A stretch of 7,866 nt of DNA from Cellulomonadaceae bacterium (GTDB taxonomy: Bacteria; Actinomycetota; Actinomycetes; Actinomycetales; Cellulomonadaceae), in NCBI GenBank assembly GCA_031283115.1, contig JAITCK010000226.1, positions 1-7,866 on the forward strand, written 5' to 3'. Shown here piece after piece: positions 1-5,219 of the stretch (position 1 is the first letter of the stretch; each line of letters opens with the position of its first letter). Position numbers and translations under genes: made by a program. The notes under the pieces were generated by a model. It did not search any database. It was not told the DNA's origin and worked only from the letters and a program-made list of their open reading frames with translations.

Positions 1-14
1 GGCGCGTCGTTCAC
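1..14 (-). CDS. 5' end of a divergent gene (partial; possibly clpS)
   Basis: Only the first four codons of a leftward gene would lie in the window: GTG at 14-12, then codons for N, D and A. The case rests on the promoter-like TAGGGT at 26-21, followed by exactly six bases and the GTG, the same spacing as at pncB and mutT. From established gene order (for example Mycobacterium tuberculosis, where clpS lies divergent to pncB1) clpS is a reasonable guess, but four codons cannot identify a gene. Extending the sequence leftwards would settle it. Confidence 0.3.
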
Positions 15-20
15 CCTTCC

Positions 21-26
21 ACCCTA
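21..26 (-). promoter_or_regulatory. Putative -10 element of the divergent left-edge gene
   Basis: Read leftward the bases are TAGGGT, which fits the actinobacterial TANNNT -10 pattern. It ends six bases before a GTG at 14-12, so transcription would start at or next to the G of that codon (leaderless mRNA). No convincing -35 hexamer is visible. Confidence 0.35.
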
Positions 27-185
27 GTGCCGCCTGCCGTGTAAACACGTGAGCCGCATCTCATAGTGACGACTCTCACACTGGCAGGTCACAGGTTGGA
101 TACGACAGCAGCAGCGCCGCTCACATGAAGTAAAGGCGCGAGGCGTCGCGTGACCCGCGAACGTGCGGCCACCACCGCCTGCGGG
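27..185. promoter_or_regulatory. Divergent intergenic region upstream of pncB
   Basis: This stretch separates pncB from the divergent left-edge gene and should carry the upstream parts of both promoters. It contains the palindrome CACGTG at 46-51 and a loose inverted repeat, GTGAC at 66-70 with GTCAC at 88-92. Either could be an operator, but both are short and could be chance. No RNA gene and no riboswitch-like fold was recognised. Confidence 0.3.
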
Positions 186-191
186 TAGCGT
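186..191 (+). promoter_or_regulatory. Putative -10 element of pncB (leaderless)
   Basis: TAGCGT fits TANNNT and is followed by six bases (TTCAGG... to 197) and then the GTG start of pncB at 198. Transcription would begin at the start codon itself. There is no good Shine-Dalgarno sequence, only AGG three bases before the GTG, which agrees with leaderless translation. Confidence 0.45.
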
Positions 192-197
192 TCAGGC

Positions 198-1532
198 GTG
201 CGCGCACCCACGACGTCCCTGCTCACCGACATGTACGAGTTGACGATGCTGCAAGCGGCTTTGGCCGACGGCACCGCCCACCGTCACTGTGTGTTCGAAG
301 TGTTCACCCGCCGCCTGCCTGCTGGCCGCCGCTACGGCGTACTGGCAGGGACAGGCCGCCTGCTGGAAGCCCTCCACGATTTCCGTTTCAGTTCCACCGA
401 ACTGGACTACCTGGCCGCCGCCGGAATCGTTGACGCAACAACCATCGACTATCTGGCGTCATACCAGTTCAAAGGCACCATTCGCGGGTATGCGGAGGGG
501 GAGATCTTTTTCCCTCAGTCCCCTGTACTTCAGGTGGAGGGGTCTTTCGCTGAAGCCTGCATTCTGGAAACTCTCATCCTGTCCATTCTTAACTTTGATT
601 CTGCGATCGCCTCGGCTGCCTCCCGAATGACCTCGGCGGCAGACGGACGCCCCTGCCTGGAGATGGGGGCACGGCGGGCCCACGAGCAGGCTGCCGTTGC
701 TGCCGCCCGCGCCGCCGTCATCGGAGGCTTTGTCGGAACGTCCAACCTTGAAGCAGGTCTCCGGTACGGTCTGACCACTATTGGTACGGCAGCGCACGCT
801 TTCACCCTGCTGCACGACGACGAACTGGCTGCTTTTCGGGCACAGGTCGCCTCCCTGGGGGCAGACACTACCCTGCTGGTTGACACCTATGACGTCCATC
901 AGGGGGTCGCCAACGCTGTTGAAGCGGCCGGGACAGCATTGGGGGCTGTCCGCCTAGATTCCGGCGACTTGGGTGTGCTCGCTAACGAGGTGCGTCACCA
1001 GTTGGACGGGCTGGGTGCGACCGGAACCCGCATCACCGTGACCTCAGATTTGGACGAGTACGCCATCGCCGCCTTAGCGGTCAATCCGATCGACTCGTAT
1101 GGGGTGGGCACCAGCCTGGTGACAGGTTCGGGGGCTCCCACCTGCGGCATGGTCTACAAGCTGGTTGCCCGGCAGGATGACAACGGTAACCTGCGCGGTG
1201 TCGCTAAGGCGGCAACCAACAAGACCAGCAGTGCTGGCCGCAAGAATGCTGCCCGCCGTTGTGACGCCCACGGCCAGGCTGTCGAAGAAGTGTTGGTGAC
1301 GGGCCGGGACATGGCGGTGGCTTTCTGGGCTCCCGACAGCGACCTGCTGCGGCCCCTCATCGTCCCTTTGGTCAGTAACGGGGCTGTCGATTCCCGTTTC
1401 ACTGGCCCTTACGGGGTGGAGCAGGCGGTTGCCCGTCATGCCGCCTCGCTGGCGGAACTCCCCCGCCGCGCCCGCCGTCTCAGCGCAGGCGACCCGGCCA
1501 TCCCCACAGTCGAGCTGGTGGTTGGTACTTGA
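198..1532 (+). CDS. pncB: Nicotinate phosphoribosyltransferase
   Basis: The enzyme (EC 6.3.4.21) joins nicotinate and PRPP, with ATP hydrolysis, to give nicotinate mononucleotide in the cytoplasmic Preiss-Handler route of NAD salvage. The 444-aa protein is full length for the actinobacterial type and resembles mycobacterial PncB1 from end to end as I remember it. Visible motifs are LLTDMYELTML near residues 8-18, RYGVLAGTGRLLEAL at 45-59, the MGARRAHE segment at 156-163, GTAAHAFTLL with the presumed phospho-accepting His200, RLDSGDLG at 252-259, DSYGVGTSLVTGSGAP at 299-314, YKLV at 320-323 and GDPAIPT at 431-437. The GTG start is supported because the family's N-terminal LLTD motif follows directly and TAGCGT lies six bases upstream. 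It converges on the helicase gene, with only 20 bases between the two stop codons and no visible terminator. No frameshift or missing catalytic residue was seen. Confidence 0.96.
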   Translation: MRAPTTSLLTDMYELTMLQAALADGTAHRHCVFEVFTRRLPAGRRYGVLAGTGRLLEALHDFRFSSTELDYLAAAGIVDATTIDYLASYQFKGTIRGYAEGEIFFPQSPVLQVEGSFAEACILETLILSILNFDSAIASAASRMTSAADGRPCLEMGARRAHEQAAVAAARAAVIGGFVGTSNLEAGLRYGLTTIGTAAHAFTLLHDDELAAFRAQVASLGADTTLLVDTYDVHQGVANAVEAAGTALGAVRLDSGDLGVLANEVRHQLDGLGATGTRITVTSDLDEYAIAALAVNPIDSYGVGTSLVTGSGAPTCGMVYKLVARQDDNGNLRGVAKAATNKTSSAGRKNAARRCDAHGQAVEEVLVTGRDMAVAFWAPDSDLLRPLIVPLVSNGAVDSRFTGPYGVEQAVARHAASLAELPRRARRLSAGDPAIPTVELVVGT

Positions 1533-1552
1533 CCGTCCGCTCATTGCGTCGG

Positions 1553-3601
1553 TTACGCCGCCCCGACAAACCATTTGCGGACTACGGTGATGCGGGCGTC
1601 CAACTGGTCGCTGGTTGCTAGGGGGACTTCTGGCCCTCCGCAGCGGCGGCGCAGTTCTGTGTGGACGGATCCGTGGGGGCGCCCTGTTTTGCGGGCCCAC
1701 GCGGAGACGAGTTTGTTGAGGTCTTTGCGTAAGGCTGCGGCGCGGCGGTGTTCTTGTTCGCGTTCTTCGGCGGTCATCTGCCGTTGGTCGCCTGCTCCCG
1801 CGCCTGCACCGAATCCGCCTGTACTGCCCGTTGTGCCGCGCCCGCGCACCTGTTCGGCTTGGCGTTGCCGCAGCAGGTCGGCTACTTGGTCGGGTTCGAG
1901 TAGGCCGGGTAGGCCCAGAAAGTTGAGTTCGTCCACGCTGCCTACGTCTGCGCCGGTGCCGAACTGGCCGCCGTCGAAGAGGACACCGTCGAAGGATGCC
2001 TGGGATTCCATGGCTTCGAAGGAGCCGAGCAGGTCGCCGGAGGCTTGTTCTTCCCGGTTGGCTGCCGCGAGCGCCGCATCGTCGAGGCCGCCGTCCACCA
2101 TCAGACCGTCGCCGTCTGCGACGGGCCGGTCGAGGGCGTGGTCGCGTTCCACTTCCATTCCGGCAGCCAACTCCAGCAGGGGGGCGACGGATGGCAGAAA
2201 AACTGACGCTGTTTCGCCGCGTTTGCGGGCGCGGACAAAACGGCCGATGGCTTGGGCGAAGAAGAGGGGGGTGGAGGCGTTGGTGGCGTAGACGCCTACG
2301 GCCAGGCGGGGCACGTCTACGCCTTCTGACACCATGCGGACGGCCACCATCCACCGGTCTTGTGACTTGCTGAAGGTGTCGATGCGGGCTGAGGCGCCGT
2401 CGTCGTCGGACAGGACGACGGTGGGTGTTTTGCCGGTGATGCGGGCCAGGTGTCCGGCGTAGGCGCGGGCTGTGGTCTGGTCGGTGGCGATGACGAGGCC
2501 GCCTGCGTCGGGTACGGTGCGGCGGACTTCTGACAGGCGTTTGTCGGCGGCAGCGAGGACGGCGCCGATCCATTGGCCGTCCGGGTCGAGGGCGGTGCGC
2601 CAGGCTTGGGCGGTCATGTCTTTGGTGAGGGGTTCGCCTAGGCGGGCGGAGATTTCGTCTCCGGCTTTGGTGCGCCAGCGCACGTCGCCCGAATAGGTCA
2701 TAAAGAGCACGGGCCGTACTACGTTGTCGCGGAGGGCTTGGCCGTAACCGTAGGTGTAGTCGGCTTTGGATCGGCGGATACCGTCGGGGCCTTGCGCATA
2801 GGTGACAAAGGGGATGGGGGCGGTGTCGCTGCGGAAGGGGGTGCCGGTCAAGGACAGGCGGCGGGTGGCGCTGTCGAAGGATTCGCGGACGGCGTCTCCC
2901 CAGCTGAGGGCGTCGCCGCCGTGGTGGACTTCGTCAAGGATGACCAGGGTGGGGGCGGCTTCGGTGCGGGCCCGATGGAGGGCAGGGTTGGCTGCCACTT
3001 GCGCATAGGTGAGTGCGACGCCGTCGTAGTGGGCGCCGTGGCGGCCTTGGGCGTTGCGGAACTGCGGGTCGATACGGATGCCGACTCGGGCTGCTGCATC
3101 AGCCCACTGGGTTTTGAGGTGTTCGGTGGGGGCGACCACGGTGACTCGGCGCACGATGTTGCGGGCCAGTAGGTCGGTGGCGACGCGCAGGGCAAAAGTG
3201 GTCTTCCCGGCGCCGGGGGTGGCGACGGCCAGGAAGTCGCGCGGTTCGCTGCACCGGTAGAGGGCTAGGGCTTCGGCCTGCCAGGCCCGCAGGTTGCTGA
3301 CTGTGCCCCAGGCGGCCCGTTCGGGGAAGGCGGGGCTGAGGTTTTCTGCCGCGAAAGAGGATGGGGACTGCGGCAGGGGGGCGTTGTTTTTTGCCGGGTC
3401 GATGTTTCTGCTGGCGTCAACGTTTTTTGTTGCGTCGGCGGTGGTGGTGTCGACGATGGGCGGCGTGGACGGGCGGGCCGTCGTCGTGACAGCGGACGGC
3501 CTGTTGTGTGTGGGCGCGGCAGGGGCGGGCGGGATGGGTGCGGCTGCTGCCGCAAACAGGTCAAACTCGACAAACCCTGGCGCTGTGTCTACGGCGCTCA
3601 C
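1553..3601 (-). CDS. SF2 DEAD/DEAH-type helicase, DUF3039-associated
   Basis: A 682-aa cytoplasmic superfamily 2 ATPase/helicase whose exact substrate is not known. Residues about 9-95 are a Pro/Ala/Thr-rich, probably disordered leader. The motor follows: LRAWQAEAL (104-112, Q-motif-like), ATPGAGKTT (127-135, Walker A), DEVH (223-226, Walker B), LTGTPFR (251-257, motif III-like), VRMVSEGVDVPRL (421-433, motif V) and QAIGRFVRAR (450-459, motif VI with its arginine finger). Residues about 580-610 are a Gly/Gln-rich linker, and 620-682 form a small C-terminal domain containing GRPHGSVHTELRRRCGG. The GTG start lies inside the DUF3039 stop (GTGA, 3601-3598), so the two are probably translationally coupled. 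The conserved pairing with DUF3039 suggests a joint role in nucleic-acid processing, but that is inference. All core helicase motifs are present. Confidence 0.9.
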   Translation of the reverse strand: MSAVDTAPGFVEFDLFAAAAAPIPPAPAAPTHNRPSAVTTTARPSTPPIVDTTTADATKNVDASRNIDPAKNNAPLPQSPSSFAAENLSPAFPERAAWGTVSNLRAWQAEALALYRCSEPRDFLAVATPGAGKTTFALRVATDLLARNIVRRVTVVAPTEHLKTQWADAAARVGIRIDPQFRNAQGRHGAHYDGVALTYAQVAANPALHRARTEAAPTLVILDEVHHGGDALSWGDAVRESFDSATRRLSLTGTPFRSDTAPIPFVTYAQGPDGIRRSKADYTYGYGQALRDNVVRPVLFMTYSGDVRWRTKAGDEISARLGEPLTKDMTAQAWRTALDPDGQWIGAVLAAADKRLSEVRRTVPDAGGLVIATDQTTARAYAGHLARITGKTPTVVLSDDDGASARIDTFSKSQDRWMVAVRMVSEGVDVPRLAVGVYATNASTPLFFAQAIGRFVRARKRGETASVFLPSVAPLLELAAGMEVERDHALDRPVADGDGLMVDGGLDDAALAAANREEQASGDLLGSFEAMESQASFDGVLFDGGQFGTGADVGSVDELNFLGLPGLLEPDQVADLLRQRQAEQVRGRGTTGSTGGFGAGAGAGDQRQMTAEEREQEHRRAAALRKDLNKLVSAWARKTGRPHGSVHTELRRRCGGPEVPLATSDQLDARITVVRKWFVGAA

Positions 3602-4023
3602 TTGCCTGAACCGGAGCCGCCGCCCGTGCCGCCAGCACCGGAACCACCGGCACCGTCCGAGCCGGATCCTCCGTCGTTGGGGCCGCGCAGGCCGTCATAG
3701 ATTTCCTTGCACATGGGGCAGACCGGATATTTTTTGGGGTCACGGCCAGGCACCCACACTTTGCCGCACAAGGCGATAACGGGTTTGCCGGTCATCTGCG
3801 ATTCGACAATCTTTTGTTTGCGCACGTAGTGGGCGAAACGGTCGTGGTCGCCGTCGTCAAGTTTGGTGTCGGTGAACTCGTCCAGGTCGGGGCGGTCCAT
3901 AACGGCGGTGCCGCCGCTGGGGGCTGTCGGCGCTTCGGGCGCACCCAATCCTGCCATGTTCAACCCTGCCATGCGAGGGTTGACGGCCGGGACGGTAGGC
4001 GAAAACTCGAGACGATCGTTCAC
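3598..4023 (-). CDS. DUF3039 family putative zinc-binding protein
   Basis: A small protein of unknown function, about 141 aa from the start chosen here. The core, numbered from the ATG at 4032, is DGDHDRFAHYVRKQKI (60-75), TGKPVIALCGKVWVPGRDPKK (starting at 81) and CPMCKEIY (105-112). Cys89, Cys105 and Cys108, perhaps with a nearby His, could bind one zinc. Residues 117-144 are a Gly/Ser/Ala-rich tail. The open frame begins with ATG at 4032, but TAGGAT (4036-4031) overlaps that ATG and lies seven bases before an in-frame GTG at 4023-4021, so a leaderless start at 4023 fits better. ATG at 3957 with AGGG six bases upstream is a third option. The stop overlaps the helicase GTG by four bases, giving a two-gene operon. 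Family assignment is confident from the core motifs; function is not known. Confidence 0.85.
   Translation of the reverse strand: MNDRLEFSPTVPAVNPRMAGLNMAGLGAPEAPTAPSGGTAVMDRPDLDEFTDTKLDDGDHDRFAHYVRKQKIVESQMTGKPVIALCGKVWVPGRDPKKYPVCPMCKEIYDGLRGPNDGGSGSDGAGGSGAGGTGGGSGSGK
3943..3972 (-). repeat. Tandem 15-base repeat coding MAGLN-MAGLG
   Basis: Two adjacent 15-base units, 3972-3958 and 3957-3943, match at 11 of 15 positions and encode MAGLN then MAGLG near the DUF3039 N-terminus. Each begins with an ATG. The duplication gives a second possible start with a weak AGGG ribosome-binding site supplied by the first unit. It lies in the poorly conserved leader, so it may be neutral. Confidence 0.6.
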
Positions 4024-4030
4024 GCTTCGC

Positions 4031-4036
4031 ATCCTA
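4031..4036 (-). promoter_or_regulatory. Putative -10 element of the DUF3039-helicase operon
   Basis: Read leftward the bases are TAGGAT (TANNNT). Seven bases later comes an in-frame GTG at 4023-4021. If this is the -10, the ATG at 4032-4030 lies within the promoter and is not transcribed. No clear -35 is seen. Confidence 0.4.
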
Positions 4037-4101
4037 GTCAGGCTGCGGCCTCTGCGAGCCGCCAGGGAGCCTTCACGTACCCTCGGGTGTCCGTCACAGT
4101 G

Positions 4102-4140
4102 CCTACTTACTTGGCCTTACTGACACGACCTACTCACTTG
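4102..4140. repeat. Imperfect direct repeat CCTACTyACTTG
   Basis: CCTACTTACTTG at 4102-4113 and CCTACTCACTTG at 4129-4140 match at 11 of 12 positions, 27 bases apart. The second copy contains the mutT stop codon. The 97-106 bases between mutT and DUF3039 hold no gene and no strong terminator; GTGTC/GACAC arms exist but enclose a loop of about 30 bases. Confidence 0.45.
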
Positions 4141-4609
4141 TGTGGGCGGCTTGGATGAGGTGGACGGCGGGAATGTCTGCGGGAAGCCAGTCGAGGGTGT
4201 GAATCTGTGCTGGGGGCAGCCACCGCAGGGCAGCGAACTCGGTGTTGACGGGTTGGGCGTCAGGGTCGGCTATCGTGCACCAGAAGGTGGTCAAGCGGGC
4301 AACAAACTCGGCGTATTCGTGTTCCGTTGTCGTGATTTTTTCGCCGACGTTGACGGTCAGGTGGAGTTCTTCGCTGATTTCACGGGCCAAAGCCTGCTGC
4401 GGGGTTTCTCCGGGCTCGATTTTGCCGCCAGGAAACTCCCACATGCCCGGGTAGGTGCGTTTTTGGGCACGTTGCGCACACAGCATGAGCAGGGGCGCGG
4501 TGGCAGATGGGCTGTCGTCGCTGCTGCCGCTGTTGTTGTCGCGGCGAACGATAGCCGCCCCAACAACGTCGATCCGTCGCTTGCTATCCACGCTATCCAC
4601 CGAAGTCAC
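4130..4609 (-). CDS. MutT-like Nudix hydrolase (probable (d)NTP pyrophosphatase)
   Basis: Nudix enzymes cut nucleoside diphosphates linked to another group; the MutT type cleaves oxidised (d)GTP to the monophosphate, sanitising the nucleotide pool. From the GTG at 4609 the protein has 159 aa, a usual MutT length. Numbered on the longer frame from the GTG at 4708 (192 aa), the fold opens with RRIDVVGAAIV (44-54), PGMWEFPGGKIEPGE runs 87-101, and the Nudix box spans 95-117 with metal-binding R109, E110, E113 and E114. The usual glycine after EEx is His116. A Ser/Asp-rich insert (about 57-70) sits between the first two strands. I prefer 4609 because TATTCT lies six bases upstream and the preceding 33 residues resemble no Nudix leader; GTGs at 4600 and 4591 are alternatives. 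The substrate could also be another nucleotide, so the symbol is left blank. Confidence 0.85.
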   Translation of the reverse strand: MTSVDSVDSKRRIDVVGAAIVRRDNNSGSSDDSPSATAPLLMLCAQRAQKRTYPGMWEFPGGKIEPGETPQQALAREISEELHLTVNVGEKITTTEHEYAEFVARLTTFWCTIADPDAQPVNTEFAALRWLPPAQIHTLDWLPADIPAVHLIQAAHTSE

Positions 4610-4615
4610 AGGCAG

Positions 4616-4621
4616 AGAATA
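4616..4621 (-). promoter_or_regulatory. Putative -10 element of the mutT-like gene
   Basis: Read leftward the bases are TATTCT, a good TANNNT match, ending exactly six bases before the in-frame GTG at 4609-4607. This is the same geometry as at pncB and at the left-edge gene. It falls inside the longer open frame from 4708, which argues that the frame's first 33 codons are not translated. Confidence 0.45.
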
Positions 4622-4814
4622 GATGATGCCGGGCTGGCACCCCGCCACATCGACGGGAAGGTTGCCAATAGCACTGATCTGAAACTCATCCTCTTCAGGA
4701 GGTACCACAAGCGCGTCCCCCGATGCACTCCGACCCGTGGTCCGGAGTAGTCGCCCAGGCGGGTGCGGATCCGGTTTTCCGCAGGGCGAACCCCGGTTGG
4801 AACTAGTCGGGGGT

Positions 4815-4833
4815 CGCGGGGGCCACCCCCGCG
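4815..4833. repeat. GC-rich perfect hairpin, 8-bp stem
   Basis: CGCGGGGG at 4815-4822 and CCCCCGCG at 4826-4833 are exact reverse complements around a three-base loop (CCA). There is no T run on either side, so it is not a standard intrinsic terminator. Confidence 0.6.
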
Positions 4834-4840
4834 CGGGTGT

Positions 4841-4853
4841 GGGGTCTGGCCCC
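4841..4853. repeat. Second GC-rich hairpin
   Basis: GGGG at 4841-4844 pairs with CCCC at 4850-4853 around five bases; G-U pairs could lengthen the stem outward in RNA. It is followed by the palindrome CCCGCGGG at 4851-4858. It is short and may be a by-product of high GC, though it sits next to two stronger hairpins. Confidence 0.35.
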
Positions 4854-4863
4854 GCGGGATATG

Positions 4864-4917
4864 ACGAAAGCGACCTGGCTTACGTTTCCGTAAGCACAGG
4901 TCGCCTATCGTTTTCGT
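4864..4917 (-). terminator. Long stem-loop with GAAA tetraloop, probable terminator
   Basis: GCGACCTG (4870-4877) pairs with CAGGTCGC (4897-4904), and GCTTACG (4878-4884) pairs with CGTAAGC (4889-4895), giving 15 paired bases with one unpaired base at 4896. Outer arms ACGAAA (4864-4869) and TTTCGT (4912-4917) can pair over a bulge. Read leftward the loop is GAAA, a stable GNRA tetraloop, and the stem is preceded by A-rich and followed by T-rich sequence (TTTCGT). This favours a leftward RNA, most simply the end of the DUF262 unit about 300 bases upstream. Rightward the loop is TTTC, but a TTTT follows, so bidirectional use is possible. A recognition site for a recombinase is a weaker alternative. 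Confidence 0.6.
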
Positions 4918-4978
4918 GGAAGCCGGTGGACACTACTTGAACCGGCGACGGGCGGTTGAGAGGCTGCTTTCCGCATGA

Positions 4979-5176
4979 GATGGCGGGGTCGCGGGTGTCG
5001 CGGATGACGACAGCCAGCCGGACGACCCGTTGATCGGGGCTGCAACCGAAGCGAGGAGACGCACTCGAACCCCACTCACGCCGGAGGAGGTAACCACTAT
5101 TCGAACCCGACGCGCGGCAGGCATCAACGTCAACGCCCTGGCCCGACAGTACGGTGTCACCCGTCAAACGATCTGA
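4979..5176 (+). pseudogene. Remnant of a helix-turn-helix DNA-binding protein
   Basis: In the frame open from 4979 to the TGA at 5174-5176, the last 34 codons (from 5072) read as a helix-turn-helix: LTPEEVTTIRTRRAAG followed by NALARQYGVTRQTI. This resembles the LTPEQVxxIR...LARxYGVSRQTI helix-turn-helix found near the ends of serine resolvases and in HNH-type phage or mobile-element proteins. The frame has no ATG or GTG start (only a TTG at 5030), a TGA closes it upstream at 4976-4978, and it stops exactly where homologues would carry an aromatic residue after QTI (TGA could derive from TGG). GGAGGAGG at 5083-5090 is simply part of the Pro-Glu-Glu codons. I infer a decayed fragment of a mobile-element or regulatory gene; a tiny live protein from the TTG is unlikely. 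Confidence 0.5.
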
Positions 5177-5219
5177 ACCAAGACTCACACTACATGACTA
5201 CCACCGGACACCAGACACC

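Larger units (their letters stand above)
4622..5219. other. Gene-poor junction between housekeeping block and DUF262 module
   Basis: About 600 bases without an intact gene. From left to right it holds the open but probably untranslated 5' extension of the mutT frame (to 4708), two GC-rich hairpins (4815-4853), a long stem-loop (4864-4917), a helix-turn-helix remnant on the plus strand (4979-5176) and an unremarkable spacer (5177-5219). Short open frames on both strands look like chance. I saw no tRNA and no clear repeat pair marking an attachment site. Confidence 0.6.

Noticed and set aside
459..899. Minus-strand frames inside pncB
   Set aside because: They lie opposite the conserved core of pncB and show no motifs of their own.
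1074..2573. A 499-codon minus-strand open frame
   Set aside because: It is very rich in Arg, Pro and His and overlaps the 3' half of pncB and the helicase in another frame, typical of a shadow frame in high-GC DNA.
4142..4750. A 202-codon plus-strand open frame
   Set aside because: It is antisense to the clear Nudix gene, whose conserved motifs establish the real frame.
4790..4860. Possible tRNA or tmRNA end as an integration site
   Set aside because: No cloverleaf, no TTCGAAT-type T-loop and no tmRNA-like ends could be fitted.
5083..5101. GGAGGAGG eight bases before an ATT, as a start for a short protein
   Set aside because: The bases encode Glu-Glu within the LTPEE motif of the helix-turn-helix remnant, and ATT starts are very rare.
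4880..5188. A 102-codon minus-strand frame in the junction, and an overlapping 75-codon one
   Set aside because: Neither has a recognisable motif; they lie opposite the helix-turn-helix remnant and the first runs into the stem-loop.
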